Below the pieces are notes generated by a model. The model was not told the origin of the DNA, did no database searches, and saw nothing but the letters and a program-made list of their open reading frames with translations. Of a stretch of 55,782 bases of DNA, positions 16,218-27,030 are shown piece after piece. Position numbers and translations under genes: made by a program. Every line of letters starts with the position of its first letter. The first letter of the stretch is position 1. Origin of the DNA: Candidatus Poribacteria bacterium. GTDB lineage: Bacteria; Poribacteria; WGA-4E; PCPOR2b. The stretch is from assembly GCA_003635265.1 (NCBI GenBank), contig PYIZ01000051.1, positions 1-55,782 on the forward strand. Direction: 5' to 3'.

Positions 16218-16667
16218 ATGTCAATAATCCTTGGCTTAGACATTGGCGACGCACGAACTGGTGTAGCCATCAGTGACGAATTAGGTGTTGCTGCCCATCC
16301 GCTCTGCACAATTCAACGCAAGAGTAGAAAAGCTGTGCTAGCAGAGTTAGGAGAGTTGGTTGCCGTTCACAATGTCGAACGGATTGTCGTAGGTCTGCCA
16401 CTTCAACTTGACGGCGAAACAGGGACTCAAGCAAAAAAGGTAAAACAATTTGCGAAAAGGCTCGCGCAGCAAGTCAATCTGCCAATCGTCTTCTGGGACG
16501 AAAGTTTTACCACCGTTGAAGCATCACAGATCTTACGGGGGACCAAAAAACGGCGTAAGAAACGGAAGCAGGTTATCGATCAGGTTGCCGCTGTACTGAT
16601 TCTTGAGGGATATCTGGAAGAATTACGCAATTCACGCAGAAAAGGTCAAGTCGACGAGTTTGAATGA
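16218..16667 (+). CDS. ruvX: RuvX/YqgF: putative Holliday junction resolvase / pre-16S rRNA nuclease
   Basis: 149 residues, the normal family length. The RNase H-like fold starts ILGLDIGDARTGVAISDELG with the first catalytic Asp. It continues with RIVVGLPLQLDGETGTQAKKV, a family hallmark, then WDESFTTVEAS and the last Asp in KQVIDQVAAVLILEGYL. YqgF proteins are linked to 16S rRNA 5'-end maturation and have been proposed as resolvases. It is the first gene after the promoter at 16074, and mltG follows closely, the common ruvX-mltG arrangement. Confidence 0.93.
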   Translation: MSIILGLDIGDARTGVAISDELGVAAHPLCTIQRKSRKAVLAELGELVAVHNVERIVVGLPLQLDGETGTQAKKVKQFAKRLAQQVNLPIVFWDESFTTVEASQILRGTKKRRKKRKQVIDQVAAVLILEGYLEELRNSRRKGQVDEFE

Positions 16668-16748
16668 TGTCATTAACAGATTGTGGCTAATGTGCTCCAA
16701 TCCATACACCGGTTTTATCTTTACTTGACTCTTTTGGAATTGACCTCA

Positions 16749-17795
16749 ATGAAATCATCAGATATTCGGCAAAATGCCCGATGGTACATTTCCATCGCTC
16801 TCTTTAGCGTATCAATCCTCAGCAGTCTTGCGATCCTGATTGCGATATTCTACACGGTACGCTATTTAGCTCCCGTGGATGCAAATGCCAAACCTATACA
16901 GTTAAAAATTGTTCGTGGCATGAGTTCACAGGCAATAGCAGATCAGCTTGCGCGTAACGATTTAATTCACAACCCCTGGATTTTCCTTTTTGTTACTCAT
17001 TTCAGTGATGCGAGCCACAGGTTACAAGTCGGAACCTATCGTCTCAGTGGGGCAATGACTATACCCCAGATTATCGACCATCTCAAAACTGGGAAAGTGG
17101 TCACGCGACAATTTGTAGTTCCTGAAGGTTTAACGGTTGTGCAAACTGGAAAACTTTGGGAAAAATCCAGATTTGGAACGGCTTCAGCATTCAACCAAGC
17201 TGCGCGCGATCCAAAGTGGCTGCGCACATATAGAATTGAAGGGAAGACACTGGAGGGTTACCTATTTCCAAATACATACCAATTTCCTGATGGTGCAACC
17301 CCGCAGGTAATCTTGGAAATAATGCTTGATGAATTTGACCAACGGTGGACGGCTGAATTCACTGAAGAAGCCAAGGCGCTCGGATTCTCTAAACATGAAG
17401 TAATTACACTCGCTTCTATCATCGAGGCAGAAGCCAGAGTTCCGGATGAACGTGCTTTAGTTTCTGCCGTTTTTCATAACCGCCTGCGTCGCGGCTGGAA
17501 ACTTCAGGCAGATCCAACTGCGCTCTACGGCTTGGGAAATCCGGATCGACCACCCAGAGCTGCGGACCTAAGAGTTGATTCACCCTATAACACCTATATT
17601 CATAAGGGCTTACCGCCGGGACCTATTTGCAATCCGGGCATGGCTTCGATCCTTGCAGCGCTACGCCCGACCTCTGTTGACTACATGTACTTCGTCGCGA
17701 TAGGTGATGGCAGACATCATTTTTCTAAGACATTAAGGGAACACCAAAACATGATCAACAAAATAAGACGTAAACGCAGGCTCGTTGCCGATTGA
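16749..17795 (+). CDS. mltG: Endolytic murein transglycosylase MltG
   Basis: About 348 residues from ATG 16749 (MKSSDIRQNARWYISIALFS); a GTG at 16683 would add 22 residues. One transmembrane helix (about 15-40) is followed by a LysM-like part (KIVRGMSSQAIADQLARNDLI) and the YceG catalytic domain with LEGYLFPNTYQFP, the catalytic Glu in LASIIEAEARVPDE, VFHNRLRRGWKLQADPT and PYNTYIHKGLPPGPICNPG. It cuts glycan strands and helps end peptidoglycan polymerisation at the inner membrane. It belongs to the same operon as ruvX. Confidence 0.95.
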   Translation: MKSSDIRQNARWYISIALFSVSILSSLAILIAIFYTVRYLAPVDANAKPIQLKIVRGMSSQAIADQLARNDLIHNPWIFLFVTHFSDASHRLQVGTYRLSGAMTIPQIIDHLKTGKVVTRQFVVPEGLTVVQTGKLWEKSRFGTASAFNQAARDPKWLRTYRIEGKTLEGYLFPNTYQFPDGATPQVILEIMLDEFDQRWTAEFTEEAKALGFSKHEVITLASIIEAEARVPDERALVSAVFHNRLRRGWKLQADPTALYGLGNPDRPPRAADLRVDSPYNTYIHKGLPPGPICNPGMASILAALRPTSVDYMYFVAIGDGRHHFSKTLREHQNMINKIRRKRRLVAD

Positions 17796-17913
17796 AAAAA
17801 TAGCAACATAGAGACAATACACCCGCAACTATGGATTAAATCTCGTCTAGGGGCACCTGAACGCATCAACTACCAATCATTAATCTCCAACCAAAAGAAA
17901 GGGCATACACCTT

Positions 17914-19191
17914 TTGGCTTCACAACAAACCATTCAAAATGAGGCAACGATCTCAGGAACTGGTCTAATGCTTGGTGAGCCGGTCACCCTCACATTCAAG
18001 CCAGCAGCAGTAGATCACGGCATTGCATTTCACCGAATAGATCTGCCTGATGAACCGATAGTCCAAGTTTGTCCTGATAACTATCAGGCAATCATTCCCC
18101 GCTGTACAAGCCTCCGTGCCGGGGAGGCGGCGGTCAACAGTGTAGAACACCTGTTGTCCGCATTAGCCGGCATGGGTATCGATAACCTGCGAGTCGATAT
18201 TGATGCGCCAGAGTGCCCAGCGCTAGATGGTAGTGCGCTACCCTATGTTCAGATCCTCCAACAGGCAGAGATAGTCCAACAAAATGCTCCACGTGCCCCT
18301 ATTGAGTTGACAGACCCGTTCGCCGCTTATGACGAAGACAAGCAACTCATTCTACTCCCTGCGGATTCCTTAGAGATATCCTGTGTGTATGATCACCCCA
18401 AACTGCCTGCCCAAGTTGCGACCCTTGCGATAGATCCGGAAACCTACGTGAACGAAATTGCGCCTGCACGCACCTTTTGCTTTTCCGACGAAATCGAGCT
18501 ACTCAGAGGGCAGGGTATCGGCAAGGGAGCAAGTTATGATAACGTCCTGGTAATCGAAGATGACGGAAACACTAGTAGCGAGTTAAGGTTTGAAAACGAA
18601 TTTGTCCGACATAAAATGTTAGATTTAATTGGCGATCTGTACTTGGTCGGAAAACTACCCCAAGCCCAAGTCGTCGCGCTGAAGTCGGGGCATACCCTTC
18701 ATGCACAACTCATCCTATCAATGGCAGAGAAGGGGCTGATACAACAACAAGAACCTATTGAAATCATGGACATTTTGGAAGTATTGCCACACCGCTATCC
18801 GATGTGTATGTTGGATCGGATCATAGAAGTGAAACCCGGCGAACGAGCGGTCGGTATCAAGAATCTGAGTTTTAACGAGCCTTTTTTTCAGGGACATTTT
18901 CCGGAGCAACCCGTAATGCCCGGCGTCCTACAGATGGAGGCACTCGCACAGCTTGGGGCATGGTTACTCTTAAAAGAGCTAGGGGCGGAAGGGCAAGTCG
19001 GATATTTTGTATCAATTAAGGAAGCCAAGTTTAGACGACCGGTCGTCCCCGGTGATCAACTCCGCCTAGAAATTGAAATTCTGCGGAGACGCCGAACATG
19101 GGCACGGCTCGGCGGCAAAGCGTATGTAGGCAATCAACTTGCAGCAGAAGGAGAGTTGTCAATCGCGCTGGGTCAGGAACCGGCGGGATAA
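17914..19191 (+). CDS. lpxC/fabZ: Bifunctional LpxC-FabZ: lipid A deacetylase fused to hydroxyacyl-ACP dehydratase
   Basis: 425 residues from TTG 17914; the family N-terminus QTIQNEATISGTG begins five residues in, so this start fits. Residues 1-270 are LpxC, a zinc deacetylase that commits UDP-acyl-GlcNAc to lipid A. Zinc ligands are in SVEHLLSALAGMGIDN and HKMLDLIGDLYL, and the catalytic SGHTLHAQL follows. Residues about 280-425 are FabZ, with LPHRYPMCMLDRI and the active site HFPEQPVMPGVLQMEALAQ. The fusion joins competing users of hydroxyacyl-ACP and is known from several Gram-negative phyla. lpxA follows 61 bases later. Confidence 0.96.
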   Translation: MASQQTIQNEATISGTGLMLGEPVTLTFKPAAVDHGIAFHRIDLPDEPIVQVCPDNYQAIIPRCTSLRAGEAAVNSVEHLLSALAGMGIDNLRVDIDAPECPALDGSALPYVQILQQAEIVQQNAPRAPIELTDPFAAYDEDKQLILLPADSLEISCVYDHPKLPAQVATLAIDPETYVNEIAPARTFCFSDEIELLRGQGIGKGASYDNVLVIEDDGNTSSELRFENEFVRHKMLDLIGDLYLVGKLPQAQVVALKSGHTLHAQLILSMAEKGLIQQQEPIEIMDILEVLPHRYPMCMLDRIIEVKPGERAVGIKNLSFNEPFFQGHFPEQPVMPGVLQMEALAQLGAWLLLKELGAEGQVGYFVSIKEAKFRRPVVPGDQLRLEIEILRRRRTWARLGGKAYVGNQLAAEGELSIALGQEPAG

Positions 19192-19252
19192 TAGAACAAC
19201 TGACAGATGTTCAGTGGTTTATGGGACCGTTAACTAAAAAAGGAGAGTAGCG

Positions 19253-20044
19253 GTGACAAAGATTCATGAAACTGCCATCATCCATCCGAAGGCTGAACTA
19301 GATGAAAATGTTGAAGTCGGTCCCTTCTCGATTATCAGCGAGGATGTGCAGATTGGTCGTGGAACTGTGATTGGACCACATGTCCAGATTGACCGGTGGA
19401 CGACCATCGGTCAAGACTGCCAAATCTTTTTCGGCTCCACAATTGGCAATCCTTCAAAGGATCTCAAGTATGGAGGCTGGCGGAGTTACACCCGAATCGG
19501 CGATAGCAATGTCCTACGCGAATACGTTTCGATTTCTAGAGCTACTACGGAGGACGCTGCAACCGTCGTTGGCGATAACAATCTGCTCATGAACTGGGTC
19601 AATATCGCGCACGACACAGTTGTCGGAAGTCGAATCATCATGGCGAACTTTGCGACTATCGCGGGACATGTTCTCATTGAGGATGATGCACGCATCGGGG
19701 CGCACGCGGCGATCCACCAGTTCGTTCGCGTTGGAAAAATGGCAATGGTTGGAGCGTGCTCAAAATTTGTGCAAGATGTTCCGCCGTTCACTGTGTCCGA
19801 TGGACATCCCGCTCGTGTGCGCAGCCTAAACATTGTTGGACTTGGCACTTCACAAGTTCACCCAATGGCATCACTCTCCCCTGAGACCATTAGACGTCTC
19901 AAAACTGCCTACCGCACTCTATTCCGCAGCAAGGTCAACCTTACAGAGGCAATCACACAAGTCAGAAACGAGGGTGAACCGGACACAGAGGTCGAATATC
20001 TCCTGAATTTTATTGAGAACTCCAGTCGGGGGATCGGCGTTTAA
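19253..20044 (+). CDS. lpxA: UDP-N-acetylglucosamine acyltransferase LpxA
   Basis: 263 residues, the usual length. It starts at GTG 19253 with AAAGGAG upstream. Left-handed beta-helix hexapeptides run through most of the protein (AELDENVEVGPFSIISEDVQIG...). The catalytic His is in NWVNIAHDTVVG and the family segment IGAHAAIHQFVRVGKMAMVGACSKFVQDVPPF is intact. A helical C-terminal domain begins near 195. LpxA performs the first acylation of lipid A synthesis in the cytoplasm. It sits between lpxC/fabZ and lpxI. Confidence 0.96.
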   Translation: MTKIHETAIIHPKAELDENVEVGPFSIISEDVQIGRGTVIGPHVQIDRWTTIGQDCQIFFGSTIGNPSKDLKYGGWRSYTRIGDSNVLREYVSISRATTEDAATVVGDNNLLMNWVNIAHDTVVGSRIIMANFATIAGHVLIEDDARIGAHAAIHQFVRVGKMAMVGACSKFVQDVPPFTVSDGHPARVRSLNIVGLGTSQVHPMASLSPETIRRLKTAYRTLFRSKVNLTEAITQVRNEGEPDTEVEYLLNFIENSSRGIGV

Positions 20045-20070
20045 CCGACCATAGACACGCGAGGACAGCA

Positions 20071-20874
20071 TTGAAAAAACTTGGGCTCATTGCCGGGGCT
20101 GGTGACCTTCCGCTACTGCTCGCACAATCGGCATTAGCACAGAATCGAATGCCGATTGTTATTCAGATCACCCAACCCACCTCCCTGCAGCTTGAAAGTA
20201 TTGCCTCAGAGACATACGCGTTCGGCATCGGCCAAGTTCAGAAGATAACAAGAACGTTGCTCGATTCAGGTGTCCGAGAACTAGCAATTATCGGCAAAAT
20301 TGATACAGGTATCCTCTTCCGTCCATTTTTAGTAGACCCCACCGCTGTCAGGATTCTAGCGAGAAATCGTAACAAGGGGACCCGCGCGATCGTTGCTGCA
20401 GTGATTGATCACTTTGAGTCGAAAGGAATTAGAGTAGTTGAGCAGCATCAATTTCTAAGTAGGTTAATGCCAGAGGAAGGCGTGTTGACAAAAAGGCAAC
20501 CGAGCCAATCTCAGTGGGCTGATGTGGAGTACGGGATGCAACTGGCGCGACAGGTAGCAGATCTGGGGATTGGGCAAACTGTCGTAGTAAAGAACAGGAT
20601 GGCAGTCGCGATTGAAGCCATTGAAGGGACAGATGAGGCGATAAAACGGGGTGGGAAAGTCGGAGGTAAAGGTGTTGTCGTCGCTAAAGCCGCGGCAACA
20701 GACCACGATTTTCGCGTCGATGTGCCAACAATCGGAGATCAGACGCTAAAGACCCTGCGAGCGATAGGCGGAGGTGTTCTCGCTGTCGAAGCAGGACGAA
20801 CTTTTGTTTTGAATCAACCCGCGCTTTGCGAACAGGCAGATCAGTGGAAAATTCCAATTGTCGCTTTGGCTTAA
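20071..20874 (+). CDS. lpxI: UDP-2,3-diacylglucosamine pyrophosphatase LpxI
   Basis: 267 residues from TTG 20071 with GAGGACAG upstream. The N-terminal GLIAGAGDLPLLLAQSA and the C-terminal block TLRAIGGGVLAVEAGRTFVLNQPALCEQAD are LpxI (DUF1009) hallmarks. LpxI replaces LpxH in alpha-proteobacteria and several other phyla, forming lipid X from UDP-diacylglucosamine. It follows lpxA by 26 bases and closes the operon, ahead of a strong terminator. LpxB and LpxD are not in the window. Confidence 0.93.
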   Translation: MKKLGLIAGAGDLPLLLAQSALAQNRMPIVIQITQPTSLQLESIASETYAFGIGQVQKITRTLLDSGVRELAIIGKIDTGILFRPFLVDPTAVRILARNRNKGTRAIVAAVIDHFESKGIRVVEQHQFLSRLMPEEGVLTKRQPSQSQWADVEYGMQLARQVADLGIGQTVVVKNRMAVAIEAIEGTDEAIKRGGKVGGKGVVVAKAAATDHDFRVDVPTIGDQTLKTLRAIGGGVLAVEAGRTFVLNQPALCEQADQWKIPIVALA

Positions 20875-20918
20875 TCTGTTAATAATTGTACCGGTTTCAC
20901 CCAGCGAGCGCAGAATAT

Positions 20919-20955
20919 GCCCGTGGCAGAGATACCGTTAGCCACGGGCGTTTTT
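20919..20955 (+). terminator. Rho-independent terminator after lpxI
   Basis: GCCCGTGGC (20919-20927) pairs with GCCACGGGC (20941-20949), followed by GTTTTTG. A 9-bp GC-rich stem with a T run lies 45 bases after the lpxI stop and before the end of the convergent DUF711 gene. Confidence 0.85.
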
Positions 20956-20967
20956 GTGCCATAGAAA

Positions 20968-22098
20968 TTACAATGCCATTACGGTGGTATTGGTCAGGTA
21001 GGGCGAATCAAAACGAGTGAGTTCCCCGGCGCTCAAGCCGGGCACCGGGAACAGACGAGCAGAGAGAGGTTTTCCCCATCGAATCGAGAGCGAAGCCACA
21101 TCGGTAAGGATGCCGCATATTTGGCTTATGGAAGCATCGCCGGGAATTGGGATTGTATCAAGCCCAGTGCCACACACGGCGGAGTAGAGCAGTAAACTAT
21201 CTAGGTTAAAACACCCCTCATCGCTTCGATTTCCTAATACTTCGTCCTCAAGAACTGGGAGCATCAAACCCGAATATCCACATCGGGGCAAATCCAATGA
21301 ATCGAGGACCCACGTGATGGCAGCTACAACGGTGAGCGTGCCCCTCTCCCCAAATCTACCCGACAGTTGAGCCTCAATCGCGCTAGCGATGCTTTCAACC
21401 CCCATCGGAGCCGGCGAGACATCCAATCCTACGAATCGAATCCCAGCTTCCTTCGCAATTTCTTCGGTGAGAGCAGCAATCTGTTTCCCCTCCTGTTCCA
21501 TTGACATTTTGAGGCGTTCAGACGCAATTGTCAGATTCGGTGCATCAACGAACGCGTCATAAACCAAATCCGCAGCCTGCCAACCAATTCCGAGGTTGAA
21601 TCCTTCATCCTGCCAATATGCAGCGGGGAAAAAAGGGGTATTAGGTGGGCAATTCATTATCGCTGCAAAACGTAGATTGCCAAGTCCGCCATCGGTTTTA
21701 TGGGCAATCTGCGTTATAGCTGCCGCGGTTTTTTCGGCTGCTTCCCAGCCGATCTGCTGGTCAGGGGTTGTCACTGTAGCTGATGTGAAGAGAGTGCGGC
21801 TTTGAGAAATGATGTCTGAGACAAGGGAAAGATGGGCAGGGGTTTGCGGGTGGCGGGGAAAAATCGTTCCTAGACTGAAAAACTCACCACCTAATTCAAC
21901 AACACGGTGGTCTAACTCAAGGACCTGATCTACACTCGAAATTGCATCCCATGCTTGACTGTTCACCCTCGTAGTCTGAACCTCGTATCCATGCGATTCG
22001 AAACGGCTCTGGCAGCGGCGATTCAAATCCACTGCGAATTGCAACTGTTCTTGCGAAAAAGCATCAGGTATTCCTACGGTTACGGTTCGGATTTTCAT
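20968..22098 (-). CDS. DUF711 (UPF0210) family protein
   Basis: 376 residues. The sequence matches the DUF711 type, related to pyruvate formate-lyase-like folds: GIRFVGLDVSPAPMGVESIASAIE, SGLMLPVLEDEVLGNRSDEGCFNLDSLLLYSAVCGTGLDTIPIPGD, and RWGKPLSARLFPVPGLSAGE near the end. The biochemical role is not established. Its start overlaps the last codons of accA by 4 bases (ATG/TGA type), so the two are translationally coupled and transcribed together. Confidence 0.85.
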   Translation of the reverse strand: MKIRTVTVGIPDAFSQEQLQFAVDLNRRCQSRFESHGYEVQTTRVNSQAWDAISSVDQVLELDHRVVELGGEFFSLGTIFPRHPQTPAHLSLVSDIISQSRTLFTSATVTTPDQQIGWEAAEKTAAAITQIAHKTDGGLGNLRFAAIMNCPPNTPFFPAAYWQDEGFNLGIGWQAADLVYDAFVDAPNLTIASERLKMSMEQEGKQIAALTEEIAKEAGIRFVGLDVSPAPMGVESIASAIEAQLSGRFGERGTLTVVAAITWVLDSLDLPRCGYSGLMLPVLEDEVLGNRSDEGCFNLDSLLLYSAVCGTGLDTIPIPGDASISQICGILTDVASLSIRWGKPLSARLFPVPGLSAGELTRFDSPYLTNTTVMAL

Positions 22099-23057
22099 AA
22101 CTCGCCGTAAACCCCAATTTTCCGGTAACGTTCGCGCCGTTGTTCAACCAAAAGGGTTGTATCAAGTTCCATCAGTTCTTTGAGATGCTTCCGAATTGCA
22201 CTTTTGACCCGTCTCGTTGCAAGTTCAATATCCCGGTGGGCACCACCAAGCGGCTCCCGGATAACGTCATCAATGACACCAAATTTCAACAAATCCTCAG
22301 CTGTTGGCTTGTAACCTTCTGTCGCTTCTGGGGCACGCTCACCATCATCCTTCCATACGATACTACTGCACACTTCAGGTGCAGCAACACAATAAATAGC
22401 GTACTCCATCATCAAGACACGATCTCCAATAGCAATCGCTAAGGCACCTCCGCTTCCACCCTCGCCAATGACTACGACTATAATAGGGACGTGTAATGTG
22501 CACATCTGGGCGAGATTTTCTGCAATTGCTATTGATTGTCCGCGTTCCTCTGATTCTGCATCGTAATGTGCGCCACGCGTGTCAACAAAACAGATCAAGG
22601 GGCGATTGAATTTTTCCGCGAGCCGCATCAAACGTCGTGCCTTGCGGTATCCCTCTGGACGGGTATACCCAAAGTTCATCTCTTGGCGTTCCCTGATGTT
22701 TGTGCCTTTCCGCTGGGCAAGGTACACAACAGGCTGACCATCGAACCAAGCGAATCCACCGATTAAAGCCCTATCATCAGCATACAGCTTGTCACCGTGT
22801 AACTCAATCGGATCCTCAAGCATTGCCTCAATGTAGACCGGCGCCTGCGGGCGTTCCGCATGTCGTGATAACCATACCTTATCCCACCGTGACACCTGCC
22901 GAAAGGCTTGCCTCGTGAGATCTTTTGTATTCTCGTCAAGCGCTTCAATCGCTTTTGAGAGATCTAATTCAGGATGCACTTCAGCAAACGCCTTCAGTTG
23001 AGCGGCGTATTGATTTAATTCGAGAAGCGGTTGTTCAAAGTCTAAAAGACTACGCAT
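22095..23057 (-). CDS. accA: Acetyl-CoA carboxylase carboxyltransferase subunit alpha
   Basis: 320 residues, normal for AccA. It begins LLDFEQPLLELNQYAAQLKAF and has the crotonase-like core GGFAWFDGQPVVYLAQRKGTNIRER, FGYTRPEGYRKARRLMRLAEKFNRPLICFVDTRGAHYDAESEERGQSIAIAENL, and the oxyanion-forming GEGGSGGALAIAIGDRVLMMEYAIYCV. With AccD it moves the carboxyl group from biotin to acetyl-CoA, the first step of fatty acid synthesis. accD is not in the window. DUF711 overlaps its 3' end. Confidence 0.96.
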   Translation of the reverse strand: MRSLLDFEQPLLELNQYAAQLKAFAEVHPELDLSKAIEALDENTKDLTRQAFRQVSRWDKVWLSRHAERPQAPVYIEAMLEDPIELHGDKLYADDRALIGGFAWFDGQPVVYLAQRKGTNIRERQEMNFGYTRPEGYRKARRLMRLAEKFNRPLICFVDTRGAHYDAESEERGQSIAIAENLAQMCTLHVPIIVVVIGEGGSGGALAIAIGDRVLMMEYAIYCVAAPEVCSSIVWKDDGERAPEATEGYKPTAEDLLKFGVIDDVIREPLGGAHRDIELATRRVKSAIRKHLKELMELDTTLLVEQRRERYRKIGVYGEL

Positions 23058-23175
23058 AATTCAGATTCTCTATTAAGGATAATGCACAACATGTAACACA
23101 TAAGATTTTTACGCATTACGTATTACGCGGCCCTTCTTGGGGCTTCCGCGCCTCTGCGGTACGGTCCGTTTCTAT

Positions 23176-24219
23176 TTAATTCTCTGCGGCTTCCTCTCGT
23201 TCAAACAGTGCTTCAACAAAGTCGTGCCCAACAAAATCGCGGAGATCATCCAACTTTTCACCAATGCCAATTAATCTTACCGGGGCACCAATCTCCTTTT
23301 TTACAGCGATAACAATCCCACCCTTTGCTGTGCCGTCTAACTTCGTCACCGCGACACCAGTGATAGGAACCGCTTCGTTGAAAACCTTTGCTTGCATAAT
23401 AGCGTTCTGCCCGGCTGTTCCATCGAGGACGAGCAGTACTTCATGCGGTGCCTCCGGAATTGCCCGTTGCATCACCCGTCCTATCTTAGATAACTCATCC
23501 ATCAACGGCTTTTTCGTGTGAAGCCTACCAGCAGTGTCAACGATGAGTAAGTCCGCTTGACGAGATTTTGACGCCTCAATAGCATCAAAAACGACCGACG
23601 CAGGATCCGCTCCTTCACCACCTTGAATTAGTTCCACCCCAGCACGATCACACCAGATTGCCAACTGGTCTGCCGCCGCTGCCCGGAAGGTATCTCCGGC
23701 AGCAACAATCACCCGACTCCCCTCGGATTTGAAACGGTGTGCTAGCTTGCCGATGGTCGTTGTTTTACCAGCACCATTGATGCCGAGCACCAAAATCGTA
23801 TGCGGCTGACCGCCATCAACGTTGATGGGCGCGTCGTCTCCAAGTATATTCAGGATCTCCTGCTTGAGGATCTCTGCTAATTCGGACGCATCGTTGAGCC
23901 CTTTTTCTCTGACAACCTCTCGCACATTATCCATTAGCTCAAGCGTGGTGTTGACACCGACATCGGCTTGTATCAGAATCTCCTCAATCTCCTCCATCAG
24001 TTCTTCGTCAATCGTCCTGCCGACGCGTAGTAACCCGGAGATCTGGCCAATAATGTTATTTCGGGTTTTAGACAACCCCTCTCTGAGGCGACTAAACCAG
24101 CCACCTTCTTTATCAGTTGTCGCTTCAGATGTCAACGATTCAGTTGCAGGTTCCTCAACCCTAGATTGCTGTTCTTCCGACAAATTATCTGTTTTCCGAT
24201 TAAATAAATTTCTGAGCAT
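23176..24219 (-). CDS. ftsY: Signal recognition particle receptor FtsY
   Basis: 347 residues: a short charged N-terminal region (1-45), the helical N domain (about 50-135) and the GTPase G domain. G-domain motifs are GINGAGKTTTIGKLA (P-loop), DTFRAAAADQL, LLIVDTAGRLHTKKPLM, TKLDGTAKGG and GIGEKLDDLRDF. FtsY docks ribosome-SRP complexes at the inner membrane. The 119-base gap to accA contains a stretch (TTTTTACGCATTACGTATTACG, near 23106) related to dispersed repeats at 9563 and 31960. Confidence 0.97.
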   Translation of the reverse strand: MLRNLFNRKTDNLSEEQQSRVEEPATESLTSEATTDKEGGWFSRLREGLSKTRNNIIGQISGLLRVGRTIDEELMEEIEEILIQADVGVNTTLELMDNVREVVREKGLNDASELAEILKQEILNILGDDAPINVDGGQPHTILVLGINGAGKTTTIGKLAHRFKSEGSRVIVAAGDTFRAAAADQLAIWCDRAGVELIQGGEGADPASVVFDAIEASKSRQADLLIVDTAGRLHTKKPLMDELSKIGRVMQRAIPEAPHEVLLVLDGTAGQNAIMQAKVFNEAVPITGVAVTKLDGTAKGGIVIAVKKEIGAPVRLIGIGEKLDDLRDFVGHDFVEALFEREEAAEN

Positions 24220-24280
24220 TTATTTTTTGCCAATAAATTCCTAAGTGCTATATTCGGTCTATGGGGTCAAGCGAATTGGG

Positions 24281-24317
24281 GGCAGTAGGAGCAGGGAAGC
24301 CCCACGCTCCTACTGCC
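24281..24317. terminator. 12-bp hairpin downstream of katG
   Basis: GGCAGTAGGAGC (24281-24292) pairs perfectly with GCTCCTACTGCC (24306-24317) around a 13-base loop. It lies 16 bases past the katG stop on the minus strand and ahead of ftsY. There is no clear T run, so it may be a dispersed palindromic repeat that also stops transcription. Confidence 0.45.
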
Positions 24318-24332
24318 TCTACCTCACCTAGA

Positions 24333-26711
<2,379 letters not shown>

Positions 26712-26751
26712 AACTGTTATAAAAGGGATTCTTGCAATCTATTATTCTAAC

Positions 26752-26909
26752 GCAAGTTGCTAGTTATGGAAAATGTCGCAAAACGGGAGAATGGGAACTG
26801 AATAAAACCCATTACCGCTCGCAGTGGATTGCCAAATCCACTGCACACCTACAAGGAGGGCTTGGATATGTCTATCCAAGCCGAGCGAGTTGGACGACTA
26901 GCAACTTAG
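26752..26909. mobile_element. Second MITE-like element with 11-bp direct repeats
   Basis: Inverted ends AAGTTGCTAGT (about 26754-26764) and ACTAGCAACTT (26897-26907) enclose two perfect 10-bp hairpins: 26821-26844 (GCAGTGGATT/AATCCACTGC, loop GCCA) and 26859-26882 (GGCTTGGATA/TATCCAAGCC, loop TGTC). The direct repeat ATTATTCTAAC occurs just outside both ends, as expected for a target duplication. An apparent 76-codon frame across it is an artefact of the palindromes. It lies between katG and the kinase gene. Confidence 0.55.
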
Positions 26910-27030
26910 ATTATTCTAACATATTATACAACAACGCTGTCAAGAACGGAACAAAAATTTGACTTCCCTTTGTACACGTCATATAATACCGACTTTGAAC
27001 GAAATCCATAAGCGCATCATGAGGACAGAA

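Noticed and set aside
26821..26882. Riboswitch for the kinase operon
   Set aside because: Two tandem hairpins resembled a leader RNA, but the direct repeats and inverted ends around them fit a mobile element better; no known riboswitch core is visible.
26732..26962. 76-codon open frame upstream of the kinase
   Set aside because: It runs straight through the inverted ends and both hairpins of the MITE-like element and shows no protein-like features.
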